Shown here in pieces: positions 1-8,365 of a DNA stretch of 39,693 nucleotides. This DNA is from PSLL01 sp964389705 (GTDB lineage: Bacteria; Desulfobacterota_D; UBA1144; Nemesobacterales; CSP1-2), in the NCBI GenBank assembly GCA_964389705.1, contig CAYMEO010000012.1:1-39693 (forward strand). Direction: 5' to 3'. Below the pieces are notes generated by a model, which searched no databases, had not been told where the DNA came from, and was given only the letters and a program-made list of their open reading frames with translations. The position numbers were made by a program, and so were the translations under genes. Position 1 is the first letter of the stretch. Each line of letters starts with the position of its first letter.

Positions 1-163
1 AGATGTACCTGAGATGGGTGCTGAGGGTTATGCAGGGTATAGAGACTATTATCCCCAGCCTGTTTCTTCTTCATCTGTCATAGGGTATCCACTAGTTCCT
101 ATGTCTAAGAAGAAGGCAGAGGCAATAGGAAAGGCGTTTTTGGAGGCAGAGAAGGAGAATTAA
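1..163 (+). CDS. C-terminal end of a probable ammonium transporter (partial)
   Basis: The window opens inside a reading frame that starts at base 2 and ends at the TAA at 161-163, giving the last 53 residues. The fragment begins DVPEMGAEGYAGY. This resembles the cytoplasmic tail of Amt/AmtB ammonium channels, where a 'GLD-x-x-x-H/M-G-x-x-x-Y' stretch follows the last membrane helix. The remainder (ending KAFLEAEKEN) is a charged tail. No membrane helix lies inside the window, so the call rests on one short motif. Known context: Amt genes often lie next to a porin and a P-II gene, and the next gene here is a porin. Identity is tentative; that a coding region ends here is much surer. Confidence 0.5.
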   Translation, partial: DVPEMGAEGYAGYRDYYPQPVSSSSVIGYPLVPMSKKKAEAIGKAFLEAEKEN

Positions 164-212
164 TTAAAAAATACGAAATAAATCGGCCAGTTATGGCAAA
201 AGGAGGAAGGAG

Positions 213-1577
213 ATGAGAAGGAGTGTGGAATTAGTCATCCTTACTGTTTTGGGACTTGTATTCTTATTGAGAGGCTCTTATGCCGATGAAAATGGAACTG
301 CCACCAATGTGGGCTCAGGGGCTAAAACTCAGCAAGAACAAATAGATGAGTTAAAACAAATGATTGAAGAAAATCAGAGGCAAAACCAAGAGCTTCAGAA
401 AAGACTCGAGCAACTAGAGTCAGAGAGATCAGGAGAAAAGACGAGGCCTGAGGAGCCAAAAGCCAAGGAAGAAGAAAATGGTGTAGTTAGTGACTTGACC
501 AATTTCCTTAAAAGTATAAAGCCAGGTCTCTACATTGATACATCTTATGAGTTTAACTTTAATAATCCTAAATCTAGTAATAATCAACTTAGGGTGTTTG
601 ATACTGAGCATAATGCCTTTAACATCAACCTTGCCCAAATCTATCTTGAGAGGATTCCAACGACTGAAGGGGGGTATGCAAACCTGGTCGGATTCAGGGT
701 TAAACTCGATTTCGGAGAGGATACGGATGTTTTTCATGCAAGAGGACTAGGCGGGAATGAGTTCGATCTTCAAGAGGCCTTTATACATGTCCTTGCCCCT
801 GTTGGAAAAGGGCTAGATATCTATGTAGGAAAATTTGTTACACTTGCGGGCGCTGAGGTTATAGAGAGTAAGGATAACTTCAACTTCTCCCGTTCGCTTC
901 TATTTGGCTTTGCTATTCCCTTTACGCATACGGGCATAAGACTCCACTATGCTGCTGCTCCCCTTGATTTCACAATTGGGGTAAATAACGGTTGGGATGT
1001 TGTCAAAGATAACAATAAGGGTAAGACAATTGAGGCGAGAATTGGGTTGACTCACGGAATATTCTCTATAGGGGTTGTGGACTACATAGGCCCTGAGCAG
1101 GACAACTCGGATAGCCATTTTCGTAACCTCCTCGATGTCGTTGCCTCGATTAGTCCAATGGGTAAACTAAATATAATAGCAAACTTTGATTATGGAGTCG
1201 AGCAGAGGTTTACCAATGCTGATTTAGGCTTATCAGATAAAAGAGTAAGTTGGTGGGGAATCGCGGGCTATATTGTCTATGACTTAAGCGATATGGTCAG
1301 GCTTGTATTAAGGGGAGAATACTTTGATGACAGGAATGGGGCTAGAACCGTTTCGTCAACAGCCACACCAATACCCGGCGGGAAAAAATATTGGGAACTC
1401 ACTCCGACTCTTCAGCTGAAACCCTTTGCTAGGTATAAGCCGTTTGATAATCTTATTGTCAGATTGGAATACCGTCATGACCAGGCTAATAAAGATGTAT
1501 TTGAAAAGAGCAATGGCGATCTTAGAAAGTTTCAGGATACAATTGCCGCAGAGTTTATGTACTATTTCGGATACTGA
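213..1577 (+). CDS. Outer-membrane beta-barrel porin, BBP2/OmpL-like
   Basis: A 454-residue exported protein. Residues 1-25 form a signal peptide (two Arg near the start, a Leu/Val-rich core, a plausible cleavage site after SYA). Residues about 38-75 are Gln/Glu/Leu-rich coiled coil, and the rest is alternating polar/hydrophobic barrel sequence ending in FMYYFGY with a terminal aromatic, as in outer-membrane proteins. Phrases such as LRVFDTEHNAFNINLAQIYL, VKLDFGEDTDVFHARGLG, VGKFVTLAGAEVIESK and FSRSLLFGFAIPFTHTG are typical of the putative beta-barrel porin-2 family. Likely role: a diffusion channel for small solutes. A strong Shine-Dalgarno (AAAGGAGGAAGGAG) lies immediately before the ATG. 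It sits 49 bases after a probable ammonium-transporter gene, which hints at nitrogen uptake, but the substrate is inferred from context only. Confidence 0.88.
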   Translation: MRRSVELVILTVLGLVFLLRGSYADENGTATNVGSGAKTQQEQIDELKQMIEENQRQNQELQKRLEQLESERSGEKTRPEEPKAKEEENGVVSDLTNFLKSIKPGLYIDTSYEFNFNNPKSSNNQLRVFDTEHNAFNINLAQIYLERIPTTEGGYANLVGFRVKLDFGEDTDVFHARGLGGNEFDLQEAFIHVLAPVGKGLDIYVGKFVTLAGAEVIESKDNFNFSRSLLFGFAIPFTHTGIRLHYAAAPLDFTIGVNNGWDVVKDNNKGKTIEARIGLTHGIFSIGVVDYIGPEQDNSDSHFRNLLDVVASISPMGKLNIIANFDYGVEQRFTNADLGLSDKRVSWWGIAGYIVYDLSDMVRLVLRGEYFDDRNGARTVSSTATPIPGGKKYWELTPTLQLKPFARYKPFDNLIVRLEYRHDQANKDVFEKSNGDLRKFQDTIAAEFMYYFGY

Positions 1578-1606
1578 GGCCTATTATCTCTAATACCTCC
1601 CTCTTT

Positions 1607-1646
1607 GGCAGGACAGCTCACTAGCCCCATTAGCTGTCCTGCCTTT
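1607..1646 (+). terminator. Rho-independent terminator after the porin gene
   Basis: A perfect 12-bp stem: GGCAGGACAGCT (1607-1618) pairs with AGCTGTCCTGCC (1632-1643) around a 13-base loop, followed by TTTAT. It lies 30 bases after the porin stop and separates that unit from the convergent antiporter gene. Confidence 0.85.
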
Positions 1647-1724
1647 ATCATATCTAAGACTTTATAACGGACTTGTCATTATCAGAGATGATGTAGCTAA
1701 AAGTATAAAATGACACAGATACGG

Positions 1725-3875
1725 CTAGGAAGAATTAACTACAATCACGGGACACGGTGAATTGTCCAGAATGCGCTCGACCCTTGGTCCTAGAAAAAGC
1801 CTGTCCGAACCAGGCCGAAGGCTTGTTCCTAGGATAATCAAATCAACCCTATCTTTCCTTGAGACATCGAGAATAACAGTCTCAGGATCAGGACCAACGC
1901 GGACAGCGGTTACTGTAAGCACACCTAGTGATTCGCCCAGCTGGCGAAGCTCCTCAACGATTTGGTGGGCTATCCCAAGCTGATGCTCAAGGATCTCATC
2001 CGGGGCCTGATAATATCGGCTGCCTCTGTCCTGTGCCACTACATTGAGAATAATCACCTCTTCCTCACCTGAGGATGCAAGCGAGAAGCCGATTTCAGCG
2101 GCGTGTCTGGATGCAACTGTGCCGTTAGTTGGCACTAAAATGCGTCTTGGTGACCAGGTTTCTTGCAAACGTTTGCTCTGTACCACCATAGTGGTGCAAA
2201 GAGATGATCTGACAAGGTAATCTACAAGCGGAGTAAATAGAATATTTGAGCCTCTATTTTTTCCCGAGGCTCCTAAGACCAGAAGGTCATAGTCTTTTTG
2301 TGCCTCATCCAGAATAGCATTTTCTGGAGATGGACTTTCTACGACCTTCTTAATCAACTCCTTTTGGGAAAATAGTTGGCTTAATTTGTCTAGAAATTCG
2401 GCACCTTCAGCCTTATTACCAGGCTCAGTAACATTGAGGAGGGTTAAAGAAAGATCGGTTTTAGCCCCCATCTTTTCCAGAATACGGGATTCAATGGTTT
2501 GAATAGGGCTATCACTGTTTTTACGCCGTCTTACTGGTAGGAGAACACGGTGAATATTTGCAACAAGGCTCCTTTTAGCCAATTCCTCACGGCGCAGTCG
2601 CTCGAGTTCCTGCTCTTCAGGCTCTACGTGTTTAAGAACCCAGCGCAGGGCAGGGGGAGCCATAAGTGAAGTGGTCATCGCCATTATTACAATTATTGAG
2701 AACATATCCTGACTGAGTATATGGAGTGAAAGTCCTATTGTTGCAATAATAATCTCCATTGCGCCCCGGGCATTAAGCCCGGCTCCAAAGCTGAGTGCTG
2801 TCCAGTGGTCACGTTTCCCAATTAAGCGCGCCCCTATATATGTGCCCACAACCTTCCCGATAGTGGCTATAAAGATTACAAGAAGGGCAATGGCTATGAG
2901 TTTCGGTTTGAGTAGGTTTATGATATTTACTTTAAGACCGGCTACAGCGAAAAAGATAGGTGCAAAAATCCCGATTGTTATACTCTGAAGCTTGTGATGT
3001 ATGGAGTCAGGTAATCTGGGCATTTGCCCGAACAGAATTCCCATAACGAATGCCCCGAGCACCGCCTCTAATTTGAGTGCTTGGCTAATTGCCCCCCATG
3101 CAAATGTCATTACGATAACAAGTGTAAGTAGCCTTTCTTGGCTGACGGCCTCATCTTGAATGAAGTCGAGGGCTTTTTTAACCAGCCAGTGGCCTATTGT
3201 GAAGCTCAGTACCATAAAAGCAATCACGCTACCTGCTGCCCGCAGAATGCTACTTACTGTGACGGCCTCACCACTGGCCAGACCTACTATAATCGAGAGT
3301 ATAATCCAGGCAGAAGTATCATCACACATACCTGATGCAATGATGGTCTGTCCAATATCGCGTCTCATCAAGTTAAGGTCCATTAGAACTTTAGCTATGA
3401 CAGGAATAGCTGAAATGGACATAGATGCCGCAATGAAAAGGGCAAACACAAGTCTCCGTCCCGTGTCCACGAGTAAAAAATCCGGTAAGTGTAAACCCAG
3501 CAGGAAGCCAGTTGCAAAAGGGATTACAAGACCGCCAGCCGCAGTTCCTATTGCGGTTCTGGCGTGCCGACGGATGAGAGTCAGATCGGTTTCAAGACCC
3601 GTAATGAGTAGTAGAAACATTGCACCGATTAAACTAACTACTTCGAGTAGATAGCCCTGCACCTTTGTTTGGGGCACCAACAAATCGCCGATGGTTGGAA
3701 CAAAACCACTAAGAAGCGACGGACCAAGCACAATGCCTGCGAGGATCTCTCCAACTACAGATGGCTGATCTAATCGTTGTGCCACTTCGCCTAGCGCTCT
3801 GGCAGTAAAGAGTAGCACTGCAATCTGAATAACTAAGACGAGAACATCGTGATGTGGCGCTGCAGTAAATGGCAT
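1725..3875 (-). CDS. CPA2-type cation/proton antiporter with two C-terminal universal-stress-protein domains
   Basis: A 716-residue inner-membrane protein. Residues about 1-430 are a Na+/H+-exchanger domain of the KefB/CPA2 type with some 12 hydrophobic helices. Recognisable stretches are VVGEILAGIVLGPSLLSG near residue 40, LITGLETDLTLIRRHARTA near 90, and GLNARGAMEIIIATIGL near 365. After a charged linker come two cytoplasmic UspA-like domains. The second, from about residue 580, opens with RRILVPTNGTVASRHA and ends LIILGTSLRPGSDRLFLGP...NSPCPVIVV, the G-x2-G-x9-G(S/T) nucleotide-binding pattern. The first (DYDLLVLGASGKNRGSNIL) is more degenerate. Likely role: monovalent cation/proton exchange gated by nucleotide binding. 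It is a single gene facing the porin terminator. The ion specificity cannot be read from sequence. Confidence 0.88.
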   Translation of the reverse strand: MPFTAAPHHDVLVLVIQIAVLLFTARALGEVAQRLDQPSVVGEILAGIVLGPSLLSGFVPTIGDLLVPQTKVQGYLLEVVSLIGAMFLLLITGLETDLTLIRRHARTAIGTAAGGLVIPFATGFLLGLHLPDFLLVDTGRRLVFALFIAASMSISAIPVIAKVLMDLNLMRRDIGQTIIASGMCDDTSAWIILSIIVGLASGEAVTVSSILRAAGSVIAFMVLSFTIGHWLVKKALDFIQDEAVSQERLLTLVIVMTFAWGAISQALKLEAVLGAFVMGILFGQMPRLPDSIHHKLQSITIGIFAPIFFAVAGLKVNIINLLKPKLIAIALLVIFIATIGKVVGTYIGARLIGKRDHWTALSFGAGLNARGAMEIIIATIGLSLHILSQDMFSIIVIMAMTTSLMAPPALRWVLKHVEPEEQELERLRREELAKRSLVANIHRVLLPVRRRKNSDSPIQTIESRILEKMGAKTDLSLTLLNVTEPGNKAEGAEFLDKLSQLFSQKELIKKVVESPSPENAILDEAQKDYDLLVLGASGKNRGSNILFTPLVDYLVRSSLCTTMVVQSKRLQETWSPRRILVPTNGTVASRHAAEIGFSLASSGEEEVIILNVVAQDRGSRYYQAPDEILEHQLGIAHQIVEELRQLGESLGVLTVTAVRVGPDPETVILDVSRKDRVDLIILGTSLRPGSDRLFLGPRVERILDNSPCPVIVVNSS

Positions 3876-3960
3876 AAGCCTTATCCTCTTACAAATATTC
3901 TCTTGTGTGAAAGCATCTTATAATAATAATGGTATGATGAGTGTAAAACCAGAGGAATTT

Positions 3961-3969
3961 AAAAGGAGG
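3961..3969 (+). promoter_or_regulatory. Shine-Dalgarno that sets the start of the cyclase-family gene
   Basis: AAAAGGAGG lies 9 bases before the ATG at 3979. The longer reading frame opens at 3907, but no such signal precedes that ATG. Starting at 3979 also puts a clean signal peptide at the N-terminus. Confidence 0.75.
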
Positions 3970-3978
3970 CTAAGAACT

Positions 3979-4812
3979 ATGCTTAGAAAAATCTATTTTC
4001 TCATCTTTGTATCAGTGATTGTGGCGGCAGTTGTGTTTAAGGTTGAGAGTAAGGGGGGATTTACGCTCTGGGAGGTTTACAATCAGTACATAAAGTCAAA
4101 GAGGTTTGTAGACCTGACACATGCCTTTTACCCCGGTATTCCGCACTGGAAGGGATTTCCCGATGAAAAAGTAGAGATGCTTTTTTGGTATGAGCCAGGA
4201 AAGGGCAAACTGGGCTCCGGCTTTTTTGCCGAATCCTTTGAGCATGTAGGTCAGTGGGGAACACACGTTGATCCACCGGCTCACTTCATTAAGGGTTTGA
4301 GAACCGTTGATGAGATTGACCCAAATGAGATGATAATGCCTCTTGTGGTTATTGATGTCCATGAGAAGGTCGAAAAGAACCCCGATTATCAAATCACTAT
4401 GGAAGACGTAAGGAGATGGGAGAAAAGGTATGGCTCCATTCCAGAAGGCTCGTTTGTAGCAATGAGAACGGATTGGTCAAAGAGATGGCCCGATCAGGAT
4501 AGGATGCAGAACAAGGATAGAAACGGAGTCGCTCACTACCCTGGGTGGAGTATGGATGTTCTCAAGTATCTATTTGAAAAGAAGAAGGTCACTGCAACAG
4601 GACACGAAACTACGGATACAGACCCCGGTATTGCTACAACCAGAGATGACTATTCTCTTGAGAGCTACGTGCTCTCTACAAATCACTATCAGATTGAGCT
4701 TCTCACCAATCTGGATCAGGTTCCACAGGCGGGGGCAATTGTTGTTGTGAGCTTTCCAAAGCCAAAGGGAGGTTCTGGTTTTCCCGCAAGGGTATTTGCG
4801 ATTTTACCGTGA
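3979..4812 (+). CDS. Exported cyclase-family hydrolase (kynurenine-formamidase-like fold)
   Basis: A 277-residue protein (counting from 3979) of the 'cyclase' metal-hydrolase family that includes bacterial kynurenine formamidase. Residues 1-25 (MLRKIYFLIFVSVIVAAVVF) look like a signal peptide or membrane anchor, so it should act outside the inner membrane. The metal-binding signature HVGQWGTHVDPPAHF is at about residues 89-103 and is preceded by FVDLTHAFYPGIP, the usual family opening. GHETTDTDPG further on corresponds to the second conserved stretch. The frame could be extended to 3907, but the Shine-Dalgarno supports 3979. An exported form argues against a simple role in tryptophan breakdown, and there are no kynurenine-pathway genes nearby; the substrate is unknown. 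The gene is convergent with a pseudogene 24 bases downstream. Confidence 0.85.
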   Translation: MLRKIYFLIFVSVIVAAVVFKVESKGGFTLWEVYNQYIKSKRFVDLTHAFYPGIPHWKGFPDEKVEMLFWYEPGKGKLGSGFFAESFEHVGQWGTHVDPPAHFIKGLRTVDEIDPNEMIMPLVVIDVHEKVEKNPDYQITMEDVRRWEKRYGSIPEGSFVAMRTDWSKRWPDQDRMQNKDRNGVAHYPGWSMDVLKYLFEKKKVTATGHETTDTDPGIATTRDDYSLESYVLSTNHYQIELLTNLDQVPQAGAIVVVSFPKPKGGSGFPARVFAILP

Positions 4813-4835
4813 CTATTCAAAAACTCATCTTAAAT

Positions 4836-5579
4836 TCACTGCGTTGTAATCTGTATGAGTTCTACCCTTATGATTCCCGGCTTTGCGCCGTCAACACCGG
4901 CCGTGAATGTGCCGTCTATATTCGTGGTTAGGCCATCTTCAAGCTCGTGTGTGTTTTCACCAAAGTACCAGATATTGCCATCCTTGTCCTGGGCGAACCA
5001 ATCGAGTGTGTCTTCAGTTAGATCGCCGTTGACCGTAACCGTGTCGTGTACTTCAACACATGTGACACCGAGGATCACCTTTGTATTATGGATTACGGCG
5101 AACTCAATGTGTTGAGTATTACTCCCGTATATGAGGGTTGTACCTGGCTTTGGTGGGAAGAAGGGATTGTCAATATTAGTGGAATTTGGGAAGTTCGCCG
5201 GATCAACACAGGGTCGTATGGGACTGGTCACAGCCTTTTGCATGCCGCCTGACGTACATTAAACTGGTCCTTATAGGTCTGCAGTGCGTCTTTCATGTCC
5301 AACCGACGCCTCCTTTTGGCATTTGTTCCGCATCGGAGTGTCAGAAAGATTGTTACACTTGGCTATAGCAAGCGAGAGATCCGATTCTGCCCCGTCCTGA
5401 CAGGATTCTAATATATTTTTAGATGTTTTTGCGCAGAAGTTAGTTAACGTTAGCAGATTTTGTGCTGTCGCGGAACTGATTGTCGGGCAAAACGCGAGCA
5501 ATATAAGAGCCACAAATGCCCCCTCTATGGGGTGTTTTGTTAATACTTCGAGACGGAGTTTCAATAAAAGTTTCATCAT
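4836..5579 (-). pseudogene. Decayed gene for a secreted protein of unknown function
   Basis: Two fragments in the same frame, read on the minus strand, rejoin into one gene. The first (from the ATG at 5579, after GAGGTAAAT) has a signal peptide ending near SSATA and then ESCQDGAESDLSLAIAKCNN. The second starts near 5243 and contains VDPANF, FFPPKPGTTLIYG, DTLDWFAQDKDGNIWYFGE and AGVDGAKPGI. The bridge is readable only in a shifted frame (DMKDALQTYKDQFNVRQAAC). The lesions I can place are an extra G near 5299-5300, a TGA at 5228-5230 where glycine is expected, and a missing base near 5206-5211 that restores the frame. The C-terminus also stops soon after GAKPGI, whereas relatives as I remember them continue much further. 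The function of the family is not known to me. Confidence 0.75.
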
Positions 5580-5822
5580 ATTTACCTCATTGTTATTATC
5601 AACAAACCCCTCTTTTCTACCACCTTTCCCATGGAGGAAAAGAATTCTTATGAGTAGATTACTCATATCATAAAAATAGCCCACAACAAAATTTCTCTAT
5701 GAGTATCCCAGATAAGTAGGGATTCTCCGAAGGCACGGTCAAAACCTATATTTAGAGGGAGGAAAAAAACCTTCAGTTCCTTATTTATCAATTTAGTAAA
5801 TGGACTAATTAGCCGTGAGTCC

Positions 5823-5851
5823 TTGTGTGTTCCTAATCCCAAGGCTAAAAT
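5823..5851 (+). promoter_or_regulatory. Possible sigma-70-type promoter for xseB-ispA-tlyA
   Basis: TTGTGT (5823-5828), a 17-base spacer, and TAAAAT (5846-5851). The predicted transcription start would fall around 5858, two bases before the xseB ATG, which itself has no Shine-Dalgarno. The -35 matches the consensus at only three positions. Confidence 0.35.
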
Positions 5852-5859
5852 AGATATGT

Positions 5860-6081
5860 ATGGAGCCATTTGAAGGCGCCCTTAGTGAGATTAGGGCTAT
5901 TATCGAGAAATTAGAGGGTGGAAATCTCTCTATAGAGGAATCCCTCGCCCTTTTTGAGAAGGGGGTTGAGCTTATAAACTTTTGTCATAAGAAGCTTGGC
6001 GAGGTTCAAAAAAGGGTGGAGATTCTAATAGAAGGGGCGGGCGGAGAGGTTTTAAGTAAGAGATTCGATTTGGAAGATTAG
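5860..6081 (+). CDS. xseB: Exodeoxyribonuclease VII small subunit
   Basis: A 73-residue protein of the XseB family, which forms the helical regulatory arms of exonuclease VII together with the XseA catalytic subunit (not in this window). The family pattern is clear: FEGALSEIRAIIEKLEGGNL, then SIEESLALFEKGVELINFC, then a helical tail (KKLGEVQKRVEILIE). Length is normal for the family (about 60-85). It is the first gene of a tight operon, with ispA starting five bases after its stop. No Shine-Dalgarno is visible before the ATG, and a candidate -10 element sits only eight bases upstream, so translation may be leaderless. Confidence 0.92.
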   Translation: MEPFEGALSEIRAIIEKLEGGNLSIEESLALFEKGVELINFCHKKLGEVQKRVEILIEGAGGEVLSKRFDLED

Positions 6082-6085
6082 CTTA

Positions 6086-6979
6086 ATGGGATTCGATATA
6101 GAACTCTATCTTTCTATAAGAAAAGGTATGGTGGATAAGAAGCTAGTTGAGCTTCTTCCAAATCCCACTAAGCCTATGAGCAGATTGGAGGAGGCCATGC
6201 GCTACAGTGTCCTTGCCGGTGGTAAAAGGCTAAGACCTATCCTTTGCATAGCCGCCTCTGAAGCAGTTGGAGGAGCGATTGAGAATGTAATTCCTATAGC
6301 TTGCGCAATTGAGATGATCCATACGTACTCGCTAATCCATGATGACCTGCCCTCAATGGATGATGATATACTGAGGCGCGGCATACCTACTAATCATAGC
6401 GTTTTTGGAGAGGCAATTGCTATACTTGCTGGAGACGCCCTGCTTACAGATGCGTTTTCAATAATTGCCAATCACGGTATATCAAGCGGTATTGATCCAT
6501 TTGTAATTATTGAGGTTATACAGGATATTTCAATGGCTGCGGGATCTCAAGGGATGGTAGGTGGTCAGGCCCTTGACCTTGCCCTTGAAGGAAAAGAGGT
6601 AACACTTGATATCATTGAGAAGATGGACTCTTTAAAGACAGGGGCCTTAATTGAAACATCAATTACATCCGGCGGGAGAATAGGTGGGGCAGATGAAAAT
6701 CAGATTTATCATCTCAGACAATATGCAAAGGCAATTGGACTTGCCTTTCAGATCACAGATGATGTTCTTGATATTGAAGGGGGAACAGAAGTAGGGAAGG
6801 ACAGGGGAACAGACGCCCGTAAGAAGAAGGCGACTTATCCAGGTATAATCGGGGTTGAGAAGGCCAAGGAAGTGGCAATTGAGCTTATTAAAAAGGCGAT
6901 ACTCTCTTTAAAAGACTTTGATGATAGAGCCGATCCTCTTAGGGAACTGGCTCTTTATATCGGAGGAAGGAAATATTAG
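6086..6979 (+). CDS. ispA: Polyprenyl (farnesyl/geranylgeranyl) diphosphate synthase
   Basis: A 297-residue cytoplasmic trans-prenyltransferase that condenses isopentenyl diphosphate with allylic diphosphates. Substrate-binding elements: GGKRLRP at 45-51, the first aspartate-rich motif DDLPSMDDD at 86-94, GGQALDLA at 159-166, and the second aspartate motif TDDVLD at 224-229. The first motif has the DDxxxxD spacing (two extra residues) of the bacterial farnesyl diphosphate synthase class. Chain length (C15 or C20) cannot be fixed from sequence. It is translationally linked to xseB upstream and overlaps the apparent ATT start of tlyA downstream by one base. In many bacteria dxs sits between these two genes; it is absent here. 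Confidence 0.95.
   Translation: MGFDIELYLSIRKGMVDKKLVELLPNPTKPMSRLEEAMRYSVLAGGKRLRPILCIAASEAVGGAIENVIPIACAIEMIHTYSLIHDDLPSMDDDILRRGIPTNHSVFGEAIAILAGDALLTDAFSIIANHGISSGIDPFVIIEVIQDISMAAGSQGMVGGQALDLALEGKEVTLDIIEKMDSLKTGALIETSITSGGRIGGADENQIYHLRQYAKAIGLAFQITDDVLDIEGGTEVGKDRGTDARKKKATYPGIIGVEKAKEVAIELIKKAILSLKDFDDRADPLRELALYIGGRKY
6962..6966 (+). promoter_or_regulatory. Shine-Dalgarno pointing to an ATT start for tlyA
   Basis: GGAGG (6962-6966), inside the last codons of ispA, is followed eight bases later by ATT at 6975-6977. ATT overlaps the ispA stop by one base (ATTAG). No ATG, GTG or TTG lies at the expected tlyA start. Confidence 0.6.
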
Positions 6980-7703
6980 AGAGAGAATTGATACACTCCT
7001 TGTAAAAAAGGCTATTGCGCCTACTAGAGCGCGAGCGCGCTCCCTTATTATGTCTGGCATCGTGTTTGTTGACGGCGTGCGGGTAGATAAGGCAGGGGCT
7101 TTAGTAGGGGAGGATTCAAATGTAGAACTCAGGGATACTTCTCTGCGTTATGTAAGCCGAGGAGGAATTAAGCTCGAATCGGCTCTTAGAGAATTTAATA
7201 TTAACGTTTATGATAAGGTCGCTTTGGATGTCGGGGCCTCTACAGGCGGATTTACGGATTGTCTCCTTAAACACGGGGCAAAAAAGGTCTATGCGATTGA
7301 TGTTGGGTATGGCCAGTTAGATTGGAGACTGAGGCAGGACCCAAGAGTGATAGTTATGGAAAGGGTTAATGCCAGATATTTAAAATCCGAGAGTATTGGC
7401 GAGTTGGTGGACGTCTCTACAATTGATGTTTCTTTTATCTCTCTTACGAAGATTATCCCGTCTGTATCACGGTTGTTTAAACCGAACGGAGTTCTTATAG
7501 CTTTAATAAAACCTCAATTTGAGGTGGGAAAGGGAGAGGTTGGAAGAGGTGGGATTGTAAGAGATGAGAGCAAACATAGAGAGGTAACTGATAAAATCAT
7601 TTGTTTTCTCAAAGAATTAAATTTTAAAGTCATGGGTGTTATTCCTTCTCCAATACTTGGTGCGGATGGAAATAGGGAATTCCTGGTAGGGGCTTATGTT
7701 TAG
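6975..7703 (+). CDS. tlyA: TlyA-type rRNA 2'-O-methyltransferase with S4 domain
   Basis: About 242 residues from the proposed ATT start. Residues 1-60 are an S4 RNA-binding domain (RERIDTLLVKKAIAPTRARA, then LIMSGIVFVDGVRVDKAGAL), followed by an FtsJ/RrmJ-like methyltransferase domain with the SAM-binding loop VALDVGASTGGFTDCLLKHG, the VSTIDVSFISLTKIIPS strand, and KPQFEVGKGEVGRGGIV. The family methylates cytidine 2'-hydroxyls in 16S and 23S rRNA. The frame is open upstream to a TTG at 6918, but those 19 residues are simply ispA read out of frame, and the TlyA homology begins right after the ATT. A GGAGG eight bases before ATT supports initiation there. The function is secure; the non-standard start is the open question. 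Confidence 0.9.
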   Translation: MRERIDTLLVKKAIAPTRARARSLIMSGIVFVDGVRVDKAGALVGEDSNVELRDTSLRYVSRGGIKLESALREFNINVYDKVALDVGASTGGFTDCLLKHGAKKVYAIDVGYGQLDWRLRQDPRVIVMERVNARYLKSESIGELVDVSTIDVSFISLTKIIPSVSRLFKPNGVLIALIKPQFEVGKGEVGRGGIVRDESKHREVTDKIICFLKELNFKVMGVIPSPILGADGNREFLVGAYV

Positions 7704-7720
7704 ATATTAGGGAGTCGGCT

Positions 7721-8365
7721 TTATTTCTTCCCCCAATCTGAGAGGAACCTTTCAAGTCCAATGTCTGTTAATGGGTGTTTTAGAAGTTGCTTAAACACCT
7801 TATAAGGCATTGTAGCAATATCAGCTCCGGCCTTTGCAGCTTCTAGTATATGTATTGGGTGGCGGACGCTTGCAACGAGAACCTGCGTAGAATAGCCATA
7901 ATTTTTATAAATCCCGATTATATCTCTTACTATTTCCATACCGACATTTGAGACATCATCGAGCCTTCCAATAAATGGACTTACATATGTGGCTCCGGCC
8001 TTTGCGGCAACAAGTGCCTGTGAGGGTGAGAAGACCAAAGTGACATTAACCTTAATTCCCTCTTCGGATACTCTCTTTGTTGCTCTAATACCATCTTCTG
8101 TAAGGGGCATTTTCACTACCACGTGATGGTGGATTTGGGCAAGCTCTCTCGCTTCCTCAATCATTCTCTCTACATCTGTGTTTATTACCTCCGCGCTTAC
8201 AGGTCCCTTTACTATCTCACATATCTCTCTTATGAGTTCTCTGAATCCTCTCTGACCGTTCTCCTTTGATACAAGTGTCGGATTTGTCGTAACCCCGTCT
8301 AAAATACCAAGGCTTGCGGCATCTCTTATTTCATCTATATTGGCTGTATCGAGAAAAAACTTCAT
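7721..8365 (-). CDS. fsa: Transaldolase / fructose-6-phosphate aldolase, small TalC type
   Basis: A 214-residue class I aldolase of the short transaldolase subfamily, which transfers dihydroxyacetone units in the pentose phosphate pathway or cleaves fructose 6-phosphate. It opens MKFFLDTANIDEI and has the conserved GVTTNPTLV at 24-32. The Schiff-base lysine is K85 in VVVKMPLTEDG. NVTLVFSPSQALVAAKAGA and VSPFIGRLDD follow, and length is normal. The ATG is preceded by GGAGG on the minus strand. It converges with tlyA (17 bases apart). Transaldolase and F6P aldolase activity cannot be told apart with certainty here. Confidence 0.93.
   Translation of the reverse strand: MKFFLDTANIDEIRDAASLGILDGVTTNPTLVSKENGQRGFRELIREICEIVKGPVSAEVINTDVERMIEEARELAQIHHHVVVKMPLTEDGIRATKRVSEEGIKVNVTLVFSPSQALVAAKAGATYVSPFIGRLDDVSNVGMEIVRDIIGIYKNYGYSTQVLVASVRHPIHILEAAKAGADIATMPYKVFKQLLKHPLTDIGLERFLSDWGKK

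Noticed and set aside
5663..5869. A 68-codon minus-strand frame upstream of xseB
   Set aside because: It overlaps the xseB start, has no motif or ribosome-binding signal, and lies in an AT-rich promoter region.
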